From Levilactobacillus brevis ATCC 14869 = DSM 20054 (GTDB lineage: Bacteria; Bacillota; Bacilli; Lactobacillales; Lactobacillaceae), in the NCBI RefSeq assembly GCF_001433855.1, contig NZ_AZCP01000002.1, positions 310,001 to 374,000 of the forward strand: 64,000 bases of DNA, given 5' to 3'. A model generated the notes under the pieces. That model was not told the origin of the DNA. It made no database searches and saw only the letters and a list, made by a program, of their open reading frames with translations. A program made the translations under genes and the position numbers. Positions 43,731 through 52,899 of the stretch are shown here, in pieces. How positions within the stretch are numbered: the first letter of the stretch is position 1; each line of letters opens with the position of its first letter.

Positions 43731-44522
43731 ATGACCCAATTTTCACGCCACTTTACCCCAATTTTCCTATTGGGCTTAACGCTGAGTTTCGTTCCAATCT
43801 TGTTTCACATAATACTGTATATTCTACCAGTTGCTACTCATCTACCCGTCAGTGATGTCGACACAACAACCACTACCGAATGGCTCGGATTTACACAACA
43901 GCTCAAGTTCACTTATATCTTCTACCTAGCATTACCTTTCGTCTGCACACTGGGTTGGAACCTACTAGTCTTTGACGAGATTCGCAGTGGCTTTTTAATT
44001 ACCACCGTTTTCTACCGATCCATCCGGTCATATTGGTTAAATCGTCTATCGATTAGCTTCCTTAGCGGCTTTTTAATTGTCACATTCCCCTTATTAACTG
44101 ACTTACTGGCCAGCTTTACATTTCTACCACTACTTCAACCAGATTGGATGGTTAATCAACTTCTGGCCTTGCCCAAATTAACCTATTTCCATATGTTATT
44201 TTATACCCATCCCATTTATCTTATCCTTCTCTACATCCTCATGGGAGGCATTCTTGGCGGTCTATGCGCCATGCTTAGTGCTGGTGCCGCACTTTTCTTT
44301 ACACGTCGACTAGTGATAATCAGTCTTCCCTTGGCGATTTGCTTATTCTTTGCCATTTTAGCGACCCTTTTCTCACAATTATTCTTCGATCCAGCCACTA
44401 TCGTTATTGCCTTTAGCCCAAATTATCTGCCACCAATTCAGTATCCCTTAATTGTCACTCTCTTAACGGTTTGGGTAATCTATATCAGTGGTATTGCGAG
44501 GATTAAAAAAATTGTTAGTTAA
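43731..44522 (+). CDS. ABC transporter membrane protein (ABC-2/immunity type)
   Basis: A 263-residue protein with about six hydrophobic segments and little else. ATG behind GGGAGG. Its frame ends 11 bases after the chosen start of the next membrane protein, and an ATPase follows, so the two are the likely half-permeases of one exporter or immunity transporter. Family not recognised by motif; assignment is from context. Confidence 0.72.
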   Translation: MTQFSRHFTPIFLLGLTLSFVPILFHIILYILPVATHLPVSDVDTTTTTEWLGFTQQLKFTYIFYLALPFVCTLGWNLLVFDEIRSGFLITTVFYRSIRSYWLNRLSISFLSGFLIVTFPLLTDLLASFTFLPLLQPDWMVNQLLALPKLTYFHMLFYTHPIYLILLYILMGGILGGLCAMLSAGAALFFTRRLVIISLPLAICLFFAILATLFSQLFFDPATIVIAFSPNYLPPIQYPLIVTLLTVWVIYISGIARIKKIVS

Positions 44523-45201
44523 CCGTAACGTCCTACTTCGTGCACCCCTGTACTGTTTAGTACTGGCGGTTTGCCTATTCGCACTTATCTATTCCACAGG
44601 AATTAATCCTACTGGACAGATTGATGCTTGGCAGACGTTCTGGGGAACTTTACTCGCCGAAACCTACAATTTCTACAAAATAATTCCAATTTTAACACTG
44701 ACCTTTTTGCTATGGCTCAAGACACCCCATCCTTATTACCTGTTTACTCGGCTAATAACGCCTAGCAGATCACTAACTTATTACTACCGACAGCTGCTAA
44801 GCTTTATGCTAGTCGTCTTAATCGCATGGAGTCTTATCTTCGGTCTACTCACACATTTACTAGCGGTTAATCCACAAAATACCCCCTTCGGTGTCATTCT
44901 TACCGGCACCTACCTATTGAACTTGACCGCTTTTCTCTCCGTCTTATTACTACTTTCGTTACGTTTTAATCGCGTAAGTGCAGCCATCATCATTACCGGA
45001 TTACTATATCTTGATCAATGGCTGTACATGCATTTCAACCAATCGATTTTGTTCTACCATGGATTGATAACAAGCACCTTGCCGCGCGGTACCAACTTAG
45101 CAACCGTTCTTTATGATGTCGGATGGTGCACCGCACTTATTGGCGTATGCCTGTTCCTTAACTTCCTAACGCTTCGTCACTCACGTCTGATTAACTTCTA
45201 G
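44512..45201 (+). CDS. ABC transporter membrane protein, second subunit
   Basis: A 229-residue protein with about six helices. TTG 44512 is chosen because GAGGA (44498-44502) is 9 bases upstream; the frame is open to GTG 44488. It overlaps the previous gene. Segment ARIKKIVS/NRNVLLRAPLYC shows the basic cytoplasmic N-terminus. Ends 10 bases before the ATPase gene. Confidence 0.7.
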   Translation: MLVNRNVLLRAPLYCLVLAVCLFALIYSTGINPTGQIDAWQTFWGTLLAETYNFYKIIPILTLTFLLWLKTPHPYYLFTRLITPSRSLTYYYRQLLSFMLVVLIAWSLIFGLLTHLLAVNPQNTPFGVILTGTYLLNLTAFLSVLLLLSLRFNRVSAAIIITGLLYLDQWLYMHFNQSILFYHGLITSTLPRGTNLATVLYDVGWCTALIGVCLFLNFLTLRHSRLINF

Positions 45202-45211
45202 GAGAAGACTT

Positions 45212-45904
45212 ATGACAACGACGCTTTCCTTGACCCACATCTCAAAAAAATATCATCGCAAACCTGTACTGACAGATGTCTCACTGCAAGCAAATACTGG
45301 CGATATCATCGGAATTTCAGGCACTAACGGTTCTGGTAAAACGACTCTGCTGAAGACGATCTTAGGCTTCACCATCCCTGATTCCGGACAAATCATCGTG
45401 TTGAATCACCCCCTATCAGCCCGTCAACATTTTGCGACCAATACTGGCTTTGCCTTAAAGGATTGTGGTCCCTTGCCAAATTACAGTGGTCTTGCCAATC
45501 TTCAATTGATGGCTCAATTGTTGAAAATGACAGATATGACCCATTTACCTGAATTACTGGATTTAGTAGGCCTCACCGCAACTAATACTACCAAGGTCAA
45601 GCATTATTCCTTAGGCATGTACCAACGACTTTGTTTAGCAATGTCTCTGGTTAACGACCCTCAGTTAGTTATTTGGGATGAACCAGAAAATGCCCTCGAT
45701 GAAGCGGGACTACGACAGTTACAAGCCTTACTGGCACGCCTTGCCGAGATGGGCACAACAACGATTCTAACCAGCCACAATCCCACTCTATTAGCACACC
45801 ACGTTACCCGTCGCGTTCATCTTGAAGCAGGCCGACTCCTTGAACTACCACACTCACCGGGGGGGCACCCATGGCTAAGATTTGGCAAGTGCTCCTATTA
45901 TTGA
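45212..45904 (+). CDS. ABC transporter ATPase (BcrA/immunity type)
   Basis: A 230-residue ATPase: Walker A GTNGSGKTT, a diverged signature YSLGMYQRL in place of LSGGQ, Walker B LVIWDEPENALDE and H-loop TSHNPTLL. The SLGMxQRL variant is typical of bacitracin and lantibiotic self-protection transporters (BcrA, NisF) and other ABC-2 exporters. ATG behind AGGAGAAG. It overlaps the following gene by 34 bases. Confidence 0.9.
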   Translation: MTTTLSLTHISKKYHRKPVLTDVSLQANTGDIIGISGTNGSGKTTLLKTILGFTIPDSGQIIVLNHPLSARQHFATNTGFALKDCGPLPNYSGLANLQLMAQLLKMTDMTHLPELLDLVGLTATNTTKVKHYSLGMYQRLCLAMSLVNDPQLVIWDEPENALDEAGLRQLQALLARLAEMGTTTILTSHNPTLLAHHVTRRVHLEAGRLLELPHSPGGHPWLRFGKCSYY

Positions 45905-46341
45905 GTATCCCCTTACTGATCGTCATTGGTTATCACCACCATCAGCACGTCCAGCAGAGATACGCTGACTTCTCAATTACCAAGCAGAGAATCACGCAAC
46001 CCACGACACTTCCCATAGCTGACCAACCCGTTAAGCTTCACCATTACCACCAAACACTCACCCACGGAAAACTATGGAGCTATCTTGAAGTTACCTCGCC
46101 CGTAAAACAGCAACTCAATCCACACCTGTTTAAGTTATACCAAAGTAAAACAACAACCCCCAATATTTATTTTAGCGAAAATATCCACGTAAATGCTAAA
46201 AACTCACGCCAGCTACAGCCTGGGCGCAATCGAATTTTGATGTATACTGAAACCGCGACTACTGCGGCAAAGCATCATCTAGTCATCGTCACACATCGTC
46301 AAAATCGCTATCAACAAATGTGGTTACGCCAATCGTTTTGA
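45871..46341 (+). CDS. Membrane-anchored extracellular protein of the ABC operon
   Basis: A 156-residue protein with a single N-terminal anchor (IWQVLLLLSIPLLIVIGY) and an exported, His- and Gln-rich, beta-strand-like domain (KLHHYHQTLTHGKLW onward). No lipobox. GGGGGG lies just upstream of its ATG, inside the ATPase gene. No family recognised. Position at the end of the operon suggests a partner or immunity subunit of the transporter. Confidence 0.68.
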   Translation: MAKIWQVLLLLSIPLLIVIGYHHHQHVQQRYADFSITKQRITQPTTLPIADQPVKLHHYHQTLTHGKLWSYLEVTSPVKQQLNPHLFKLYQSKTTTPNIYFSENIHVNAKNSRQLQPGRNRILMYTETATTAAKHHLVIVTHRQNRYQQMWLRQSF

Positions 46342-46348
46342 ATTTAGC

Positions 46349-46398
46349 AAAAAAGCTAGCACTTCCCAGGAATCAAACTGGAAAAAGTGCTAGCTTTT
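46349..46398. terminator. Bidirectional terminator
   Basis: AAAAGCTAGCACTT pairs with AAGTGCTAGCTTTT; an inner CCAG/CTGG extends it. It separates the ABC operon from convergent nrdJ. Confidence 0.9.
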
Positions 46399-46445
46399 GT
46401 AATTATGACTCAAACTCATCTTATTGGTTATCTACGAAAATAGCT

Positions 46446-48698
46446 TTACCGGATCGGGCAAGCACCACTCTCACAGTCAGATTGATCCACTAATTCAATG
46501 TCCTTTTGATCATGATTCCCAGTCATTGCCGCAAACTGTTCCGCCACGTCAGCAGTAATTTCTTGGCATTTAGCGTCATAAGTTGCTGCATCAATTGGTT
46601 CCTTAGGTGCTTGCTTGAAATCAGCACCACTATAAGGTAATAGTGACGTTGACTTAATCGTATGCCGATATTGTAACAACAAGTCGCTAATATCTTGGCC
46701 CTCTTCGGGTTGGAACGTTACCGTACAACTAACTGCATTATCAGACCAATATGTCTGTAAGAACGCCTGCGTTGCAAACTGTTCCGCCATGGACACCTCA
46801 CCGGCCGAAGCAAAGGCCGGTTCATCTGCATGGGCCGCTTTAACTGGAAATTCAACACACATCGTATTTTGACTGTAAACATCGGGTTCAACTTTATACC
46901 CACTAGCCTTCAAAGCCGGTAGCAACGGATCACTATCTTGGAACCGAATTCGCTGAATCAGGTACCGGGCGTAGTGGAAGTGCATCCCTTCGGAAACACC
47001 TGCAAGCTTGGCCACCGTCCCAGATGGCTTCACCGTTGTGTGCTTAATCGATGGTTGACAGCCAAGGGTGTCAGAGTAATCCTGGTCCGCTTTAACAACC
47101 GCTTGGTAAAGCGCATTGAAGCGATTAACCGCCGCTTGATTATAGATAGGTTGCATAAAAGTCTTACCCGTTTCGGCGTCATGCTTAGCTTCAAAGCCCG
47201 TCACAACCCGTTGCTTAAAGGTCTTTAAAATCCAATCTTGAATACCAGACATAGAGACCCCAATCCGCCGATTCTTTTGAATAGCCTTACGAGAGACCTC
47301 CCAATCGTAATGGCTAAAAGTAACCCGTTTGGTATACCGGGCGCCCAAGCCAAAGGCATCTTCCAACTGCCAGCCCTGTTCTTCGGCCACACTCGGAAAA
47401 ACTTCAAACAGGTTGCAAGGCTCACCATTACTTAACGAAATTTCACCACAAGGATTGGTACCTTCAACAGCCTCATCGATACCTTCTTGGCGACCATCAA
47501 TTAAGCGCCCGTAGTTACGTGACAATCCCAGATTGACAATACCAGGCTCGCCATTGTGTTGAATAGAGTCCGCAATCGGCGCATAGTCCGTGAAGTCACT
47601 GTCAACGGCCACACTGTTATTAGACGCCCATCGGTGATGGTATAGCTGGTCCTTATCCTGCTTCATCGTAATGAACGCATCATCTTCAGCGCCGCCTAAG
47701 GCCAATTCTGCCGAACGGCGAACGTTACCAGCGACCACCGTTTTACCAATCATATTCCCCATATCGGTACAGTCCACAGCGGTTAATTGCCGACCAACGG
47801 CATTATTTAAAATCTGATTAATATCAAACAACATTTCAACTAAAGGCATTGGACCAGAAGCGGTGCCACCGAACCCATGAATGGGCGCGTTCTTCGGCCG
47901 AATATCGCTAATGTCTAAGACAACCTTTGTCTTTTTCTCAGGATTCGTTGAATTGAAGTGGGCATCCATCATGTTGGCATTGGCTAAGACCCAACCTTCA
48001 CGGGTGTCTGGGAGCCGATAGAAGCGCACGTCAGCTAAGGAATTGTCATGCATCCATTCGGACCGGTTTACCGCCCCCAAGGCTACAGAGTCCGCGTAAG
48101 ACGCACTCTCAGGGTCAATAACGATAGTTAAATCAACGGTCTGATCCACAACTGGCATTTGGTGCACGTTATTTGGCGTCACAGAAAAGCCAACGCCGCC
48201 GCCCTTCATCAATTGATCAAACATGAAGGAGAACGGCATGGAAACCGCCACCTGATCTTGTGTCAGGTAGCTCGGCAGGATATGGCTGTCACCATACGCT
48301 TGCGGCCGAACGGCGATGAACCAGCAGTTATTTAAGGCATCCCCATTGCGGTGTTGGTAATCCGTCCCTGAAATCCACAAGTTCCGGCCAGAAGGGGTGG
48401 CAGCTAAGCCATAAATCAACCGGAATAGGCTCTGGGCTTCAGTAGTTAATTCAGTCAACACTTCTGGAGCCACTGTATCGGCTTGTAACCGGGGGTCCAA
48501 ATTAATATTTCCCTCAACGACCCGCTTCACTGTTTCCGGCCATTCTTCATTACGTTGTTGATCTGGTAACCACCGGGCATAGGTTCGTTTGTAAGTCACC
48601 CAACCCAATTCACCCCAATGTGGCGTAATTTCCTTTTCAGTTGCTGCGATAAATTCTGGCGTCAAGCTCACGGACGCTTGGGTTGCTGTGTTCATCAT
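46446..48698 (-). CDS. nrdJ: Adenosylcobalamin-dependent ribonucleoside-triphosphate reductase (class II)
   Basis: A 750-residue monomeric class II reductase that makes dNTPs using adenosylcobalamin to generate a thiyl radical. It aligns by eye with the L. leichmannii enzyme (739 residues): TPSGRNLWISGTDY, KGGGVGFSV, GEPGIVNLGLSRNYG, EGTNPCGEISL (thiyl cysteine) and the redox-active C-terminal pair in SDCESGACPIR. Two ATGs open the frame; GGGAGAG precedes them. Upstream lies a pair of NrdR-box-like sites. Needs AdoCbl, matching the adenosyltransferase at 42811. Confidence 0.96.
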   Translation of the reverse strand: MMNTATQASVSLTPEFIAATEKEITPHWGELGWVTYKRTYARWLPDQQRNEEWPETVKRVVEGNINLDPRLQADTVAPEVLTELTTEAQSLFRLIYGLAATPSGRNLWISGTDYQHRNGDALNNCWFIAVRPQAYGDSHILPSYLTQDQVAVSMPFSFMFDQLMKGGGVGFSVTPNNVHQMPVVDQTVDLTIVIDPESASYADSVALGAVNRSEWMHDNSLADVRFYRLPDTREGWVLANANMMDAHFNSTNPEKKTKVVLDISDIRPKNAPIHGFGGTASGPMPLVEMLFDINQILNNAVGRQLTAVDCTDMGNMIGKTVVAGNVRRSAELALGGAEDDAFITMKQDKDQLYHHRWASNNSVAVDSDFTDYAPIADSIQHNGEPGIVNLGLSRNYGRLIDGRQEGIDEAVEGTNPCGEISLSNGEPCNLFEVFPSVAEEQGWQLEDAFGLGARYTKRVTFSHYDWEVSRKAIQKNRRIGVSMSGIQDWILKTFKQRVVTGFEAKHDAETGKTFMQPIYNQAAVNRFNALYQAVVKADQDYSDTLGCQPSIKHTTVKPSGTVAKLAGVSEGMHFHYARYLIQRIRFQDSDPLLPALKASGYKVEPDVYSQNTMCVEFPVKAAHADEPAFASAGEVSMAEQFATQAFLQTYWSDNAVSCTVTFQPEEGQDISDLLLQYRHTIKSTSLLPYSGADFKQAPKEPIDAATYDAKCQEITADVAEQFAAMTGNHDQKDIELVDQSDCESGACPIR

Positions 48699-48724
48699 AC
48701 GAATCTCTCCCGTTCTTCAAGACT

Positions 48725-48740
48725 ATGCTATATATGGTAG
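48725..48740 (-). promoter_or_regulatory. NrdR-box-like site, proximal
   Basis: Contains CTATATATGGT, matching the core CWATATNTNGT of the NrdR consensus. Its partner lies exactly 32 bases further upstream. Confidence 0.6.
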
Positions 48741-48756
48741 CTGATTCCTGGTTAAA

Positions 48757-48772
48757 ATACAATATATAGTTA
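48757..48772 (-). promoter_or_regulatory. NrdR-box-like site, distal
   Basis: Contains CAATATATAGT, again matching CWATATNTNGT. Paired boxes about three helical turns apart are the known NrdR arrangement. Confidence 0.6.
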
Positions 48773-49142
48773 TTTCAAATTGTCCCTAGACTTTTTTATG
48801 AGACCCGCTAATAACAAATTCTCCTCAAAATGCAACTGATTTTGACTGGGCAGTTAATTGTAATTGGACAGATTCTCCCATTCGTTATGAGCCACGACCC
48901 ACAGCATCCAGCAACATTGAACACCTTAGGTAGTAAATGAACTTGGACGGACGCAATTTAGCTATAAAAATATCGTGCTCGTTTTAAAAAAATAAATCAT
49001 CTGCGGATTAACAGTTGTATAGTCAGTGACCACCCCCTATATCTTGGGGCAGTCGTCGTAAACCAAAAACCGCCACAAGCTGGTGATATTGCCGACCTGT
49101 GGCAGTTACTTTCGCGACGCTTGATCTTTTGAATATCCAACT
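48773..49142. other. Gene-free stretch upstream of nrdJ
   Basis: No ORF with a ribosome site on either strand. One weak hairpin (GCCACAAG with CTGTGGC, about 49071-49105) is visible. I see no cobalamin riboswitch. The sequence may contain gene debris but nothing identifiable. Confidence 0.4.
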
Positions 49143-49168
49143 AAAAAAGATGACCATTATAGTCATCT
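49143..49168 (-). terminator. Terminator of the two-gene micro-operon
   Basis: On the minus strand AGATGAC-loop-GTCATCT is followed by T6; the stop codon of the 61-aa gene lies at its edge. Confidence 0.75.
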
Positions 49169-49352
49169 ACCGGGTTTCATCTTGTCTATCTTTAATCAGT
49201 TGTGCCAGTGTCGCCAGATCCTCATCACTTGCTATCTTAATAAAACGCTTTGCCGTAGCTTTATAGCTAATATAACGCCGCTGTTCTCTATGATTCTCGG
49301 CCCACTTCCTACTGGCTTTCAGTTGTGCTTCACTGGTCTTCTTTTCTGTCAT
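49167..49352 (-). CDS. Small phage/plasmid-type hypothetical protein, 61 aa
   Basis: Starts MTEKKTSEAQLKASRKWAEN. Start is fixed by an ATGA overlap with the 39-aa gene and by GGTGG 5 bases upstream; a longer reading frame upstream is ignored. The sequence pattern (AQLKASRKWxxxHRExxRYxxYKxTAKRFI...LATLAQLIKDR) is one I associate with small hypothetical proteins on lactic acid bacterial plasmids and phages. It is basic at the N-terminus and helical; DNA binding or an antitoxin role is possible but unproven. Confidence 0.7.
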   Translation of the reverse strand: MTEKKTSEAQLKASRKWAENHREQRRYISYKATAKRFIKIASDEDLATLAQLIKDRQDETR

Positions 49353-49468
49353 CTTAACCACCGCAGTAGTAACCCAATCACTGCAAACCCTAGTAAGGAC
49401 TCCCAGAACTCCCATCTGGTTGTCCGACGTACACTTATCGTGATATGTTTCTTATCTACCAGCTTCAT
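49349..49468 (-). CDS. Putative 39-aa membrane peptide coupled to the 61-aa gene
   Basis: ATG 49468 has a strong GGGAGG 8 bases upstream. The peptide is MKLVDKKHITISVRRTTRWE followed by a hydrophobic segment (FWESLLGFAVIGLLLRWLR) and stops in the TGA of the ATGA overlap. A basic N-terminus plus one membrane helix is the build of a small toxin or phage-type peptide. No homology is claimed. Confidence 0.62.
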   Translation of the reverse strand: MKLVDKKHITISVRRTTRWEFWESLLGFAVIGLLLRWLR

Positions 49469-49695
49469 GCTAATACCTCCCAATATATTTAGTTGTATGT
49501 ATGCTATAACTACCACTTTAAAACAAGCGTAAGACTCATTGCAATCAAGTGTATCTTAATCGTTACACTCACTTGTGTGGGCTTTTTATTTTAAAGTGCC
49601 TCAAGGTTGAGCTGGTCACATGAACCACCTTGCTAAACAAAAGATGGTGTCCAGTCGGACGATCACCGTATGTCCGTGAGTCTAGACACGATATA

Positions 49696-49724
49696 TTGCA
49701 TTCTATTGTCTCCCGTGCTACTAT
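49696..49724 (+). promoter_or_regulatory. Promoter of the candidate antisense RNA
   Basis: TTGCAT (49696-49701), 17-base spacer, TACTAT (49719-49724). Transcription would start near 49731. Confidence 0.5.
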
Positions 49725-49768
49725 GTTCATATAAAAAGTGAGGACTGCCGTTACAGTCCCCACAAGTT

Positions 49769-49781
49769 CGCAAGTTCAGGT
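49769..49781. repeat. Direct repeat in the antisense RNA
   Basis: CGCAAGTTCAGGT; 11 of 13 bases match 49961-49973. Confidence 0.6.
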
Positions 49782-49796
49782 GCGGTAAAAGGTGGT

Positions 49797-49831
49797 TAAA
49801 AGCTACTTCTTAATTGAAGTGGCTTTTTTGT
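49797..49831. terminator. Shared bidirectional terminator of the toxin/antitoxin-like locus
   Basis: AAAAGCTACTTC and GAAGTGGCTTTTTT pair around TTAATT; A- and T-tracts on both sides. The minus-strand ORF ends inside the stem. Confidence 0.75.
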
Positions 49832-49907
49832 ATATCAGATATGCCTTTGCTAGATCAATCGCTAATTTACCAATTGCCCTAAGCATAACTGATACCCCTA
49901 ACAGCAT
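49803..49907 (-). CDS. Candidate type I toxin peptide, 34 aa
   Basis: ATG 49907 has AAAGGTGG 12 bases upstream. The peptide is amphipathic to hydrophobic (MLLGVSVMLRAIGKLAIDLA, then KAYLIYKKATSIKK) with a strongly basic tail. The message would begin near 50040 (TTTATG, 17 bases, TACAAT on the minus strand), giving a leader of about 130 bases that includes the 13-base repeat. Toxin function is inferred from organisation, not from homology. Confidence 0.4.
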   Translation of the reverse strand: MLLGVSVMLRAIGKLAIDLAKAYLIYKKATSIKK

Positions 49908-49960
49908 CGCCGTTATGGTCCACCTTTCCGCGTGGCCGATACGTGCAATACTCCCACCCC

Positions 49961-49973
49961 CGCTAATTCAGGT
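49961..49973. repeat. Direct repeat in the toxin-candidate leader
   Basis: CGCTAATTCAGGT; 11 of 13 bases match 49769-49781. Confidence 0.6.
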
Positions 49974-50138
49974 TGAGAAAGTGTAGCGTCGCACTAACTT
50001 GCTAAGCCTCGCTTCGGGTAATTACTCCGTTGCTTAACTGTATGCCCATTGTATGCCAGATGACTTATAACATAAAGGCTTTTATTGAAGATCTTTTACC
50101 CAGTCAACGAATCAGAACACCTATACGTAATCACAAGT

Positions 50139-50315
50139 TTAAACGCCCAACAGTACAGAAATCGCAATATACAACAAACACAATGCGACAATTAACCCTA
50201 AGATCCCTATTATCATTCTCATCAGTCCCCTTTGCCTTAACTTAAGGACTATCGTGCCCCGCTTAATTATAGTGAACGTTATCACAACGATTATCAAGAA
50301 AATTATGATATCCAT
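50139..50315 (-). CDS. Small two-span membrane protein, 58 aa
   Basis: From ATG 50315 the product has two hydrophobic segments (IIIFLIIVVITFTII and MIIGILGLIVALCLLYIAIS) joined by a basic loop (KLRQRGLMR). There is no convincing ribosome site (GTTAGTGA only), and it lies just beyond the galR terminator, so expression is doubtful. The frame is open to GTG 50327. Confidence 0.4.
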   Translation of the reverse strand: MDIIIFLIIVVITFTIIKRGTIVLKLRQRGLMRMIIGILGLIVALCLLYIAISVLLGV

Positions 50316-50330
50316 AGTCACTAACACAAA

Positions 50331-50376
50331 AACGACACCCTTCCCAACTAGGAAAGGGTGCCGTTTTCGCGTTAAT
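50331..50376. terminator. Terminator of the gal operon
   Basis: CGACACCCTTCC and GGAAAGGGTGCCG form a 13-bp stem with mismatch; on the minus strand it is followed by T5, 25 bases after galR. Confidence 0.85.
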
Positions 50377-50399
50377 TCTCATAAACTAATCGGTTCTAG

Positions 50400-51416
<1,017 letters not shown>

Positions 51417-51432
51417 CTAACATCTATGTTGC

Positions 51433-52896
51433 TTAAATCTGAGCAATGAATTTATCTAACGCTGCTTGACCAGCAGGTGTCCGCTTAAAGACCCCGGCGT
51501 CAGCCAAGACCCGTGCAAAGACATTACCAATCGCTTCATGCACAATTGCGGTGACATTCTCAGCTGTCACGTGATTGGCCTGTTTCAAGCCATCAGCCCA
51601 AGCCTGATGCATCGCTGCCATCTGATTCGGTTGATCTAACAAATACTTTTCCACTTCGGCCATTTCCGTCTTTAAGCGGGCTGGTAAAATCGCTCGTCCC
51701 ATGACTTCGATCAGTCCGATATTTTCCTTTTTGATATGCTGAACGTCTTGATGCGGATGGAAGATTCCATCTGGATAACTGGTGGACGTCTGGTTATCCC
51801 GCAGAACCAAGTCAAGCACGTAATCGTCGCCCCGACGGTATGCAATTGGGGTAATCGTATGGTGCCGCGTACCGTCCGTGTAAGCCCGCACATCCACCTG
51901 CTCATCAGAATAATCAATCCAACTGTTAAGCACTTTGGTTGCTGCCGTAATCAGTGGTTCTGGTTGGCTTCCAGTTAACCGAATATCTGTCATCGACCAC
52001 TGAACAACCCCCGCCGTCACACCGGCAATCCCTAAATCAATCGACCGATCAATTGGCGCTTTCATCATCGGGAAGGTGTGTTTTCCCCCCTGATAATGAT
52101 CGTGCGTCAACATGGACCCGCCAACAATTGGCAAGTCCGCGTTGCTACCAACAAAATAAGTTGGTAACTGACGAACAATTTCCAATAAGTTCGTAAAGGT
52201 ATGTTGATTAATCACCATTGGTCGATGAATCTGCGATAAGAAAATCGCGTGCTCAGAGAAGTAAGCGTATGGCGAATATTGAAATCCCCACGTCTCACCG
52301 CCGAGCATCATCCGAACAATCCGGTGATTGCTACGGGCTGGGTAACCTAATCGCCCCAAATAGCCTTCGTTTGTCATACACAACTGATCTAACGGGTAAC
52401 TAGTCTTCTTCTGGGTAAGTGCTGCCGCAATCGCCTTCGGGTCTTTTTCTGGTTTGGACAAGTTAATTGTAATTTCCAATTCACCAGCCGGTGTTTTAGC
52501 CGGAAAGACCACGTTCTTTGCAATATTACGGGTCTTAATATAGTTATTGACCTGGCTGAGTTGATAGAACCAATCGGTAGCCGCACTAGGACTTTGTTGA
52601 TACCGATCCCAGAATCCACGATTCAACGCGGATGGTAGTGGCGTCATCAAATCCATCAATTGCGCCTCTAAGATGTCCTTAGGACTAGGTGCATCTTCAA
52701 TTTGACCGTGGTCAATGGCCGCTTGGACTAAAGCATTAACCAAATCAATCGGTTCATTTGCCGCAGCAGTTGGTACGGAATCCTCGCCAATCAAGGCTAG
52801 AATCCGATTCGTCACGTATTGCCGATCCAGCTCCGTATAAGGCGCTGGCGAGGAAACAATGTGATCAATGAATGTTTGAATGGTATCTTGGGTCAT
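51433..52896 (-). CDS. galT: UTP-hexose-1-phosphate uridylyltransferase (class II GalT)
   Basis: A 487-residue enzyme transferring UMP between glucose-1-P and galactose-1-P. It is the long Firmicutes class II type: ALNRGFWDRYQQSP, YPARSNHRIVRMMLGGETWGF, HAIFLSQIHRPM, VGSNADLPIVGGSMLTHDHYQGG and the SYPDGIFHPHQDVQHIKKEN segment. The short class I HPHxQ active-site format is not used, as expected. Starts 3 bases after the galE stop. Confidence 0.96.
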   Translation of the reverse strand: MTQDTIQTFIDHIVSSPAPYTELDRQYVTNRILALIGEDSVPTAAANEPIDLVNALVQAAIDHGQIEDAPSPKDILEAQLMDLMTPLPSALNRGFWDRYQQSPSAATDWFYQLSQVNNYIKTRNIAKNVVFPAKTPAGELEITINLSKPEKDPKAIAAALTQKKTSYPLDQLCMTNEGYLGRLGYPARSNHRIVRMMLGGETWGFQYSPYAYFSEHAIFLSQIHRPMVINQHTFTNLLEIVRQLPTYFVGSNADLPIVGGSMLTHDHYQGGKHTFPMMKAPIDRSIDLGIAGVTAGVVQWSMTDIRLTGSQPEPLITAATKVLNSWIDYSDEQVDVRAYTDGTRHHTITPIAYRRGDDYVLDLVLRDNQTSTSYPDGIFHPHQDVQHIKKENIGLIEVMGRAILPARLKTEMAEVEKYLLDQPNQMAAMHQAWADGLKQANHVTAENVTAIVHEAIGNVFARVLADAGVFKRTPAGQAALDKFIAQI

Positions 52897-52899
52897 GCG

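Larger units (their letters stand above)
49731..49831 (+). ncRNA. Candidate type I antitoxin RNA (about 100 nt)
   Basis: No ORF with a ribosome site lies on this strand. A promoter precedes it, an internal hairpin GTGAGGACTG-CCGTTA-CAGTCCCCAC (49739-49764) folds its 5' part, and AAGCTACTTC-TTAATT-GAAGTGGCTT plus T-run ends it. That terminator is shared with a convergent small membrane-peptide ORF. The 13-mer CGCAAGTTCAGGT (49769-49781) is repeated nearly exactly in the ORF's untranslated leader. Because the genes converge, such a direct repeat makes the two RNAs complementary, the Fst/par arrangement. Confidence 0.45.

Noticed and set aside
48699-49142. Cobalamin riboswitch upstream of nrdJ
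   Set aside because: No B12-box-like sequence or adequate multi-stem fold was seen; paired NrdR-like boxes explain the region near the gene better.
49182-49532. 116-codon plus-strand frame opposite the micro-operon
   Set aside because: No ribosome site, unnatural composition, and it is antisense to two well-signalled small genes and a terminator.
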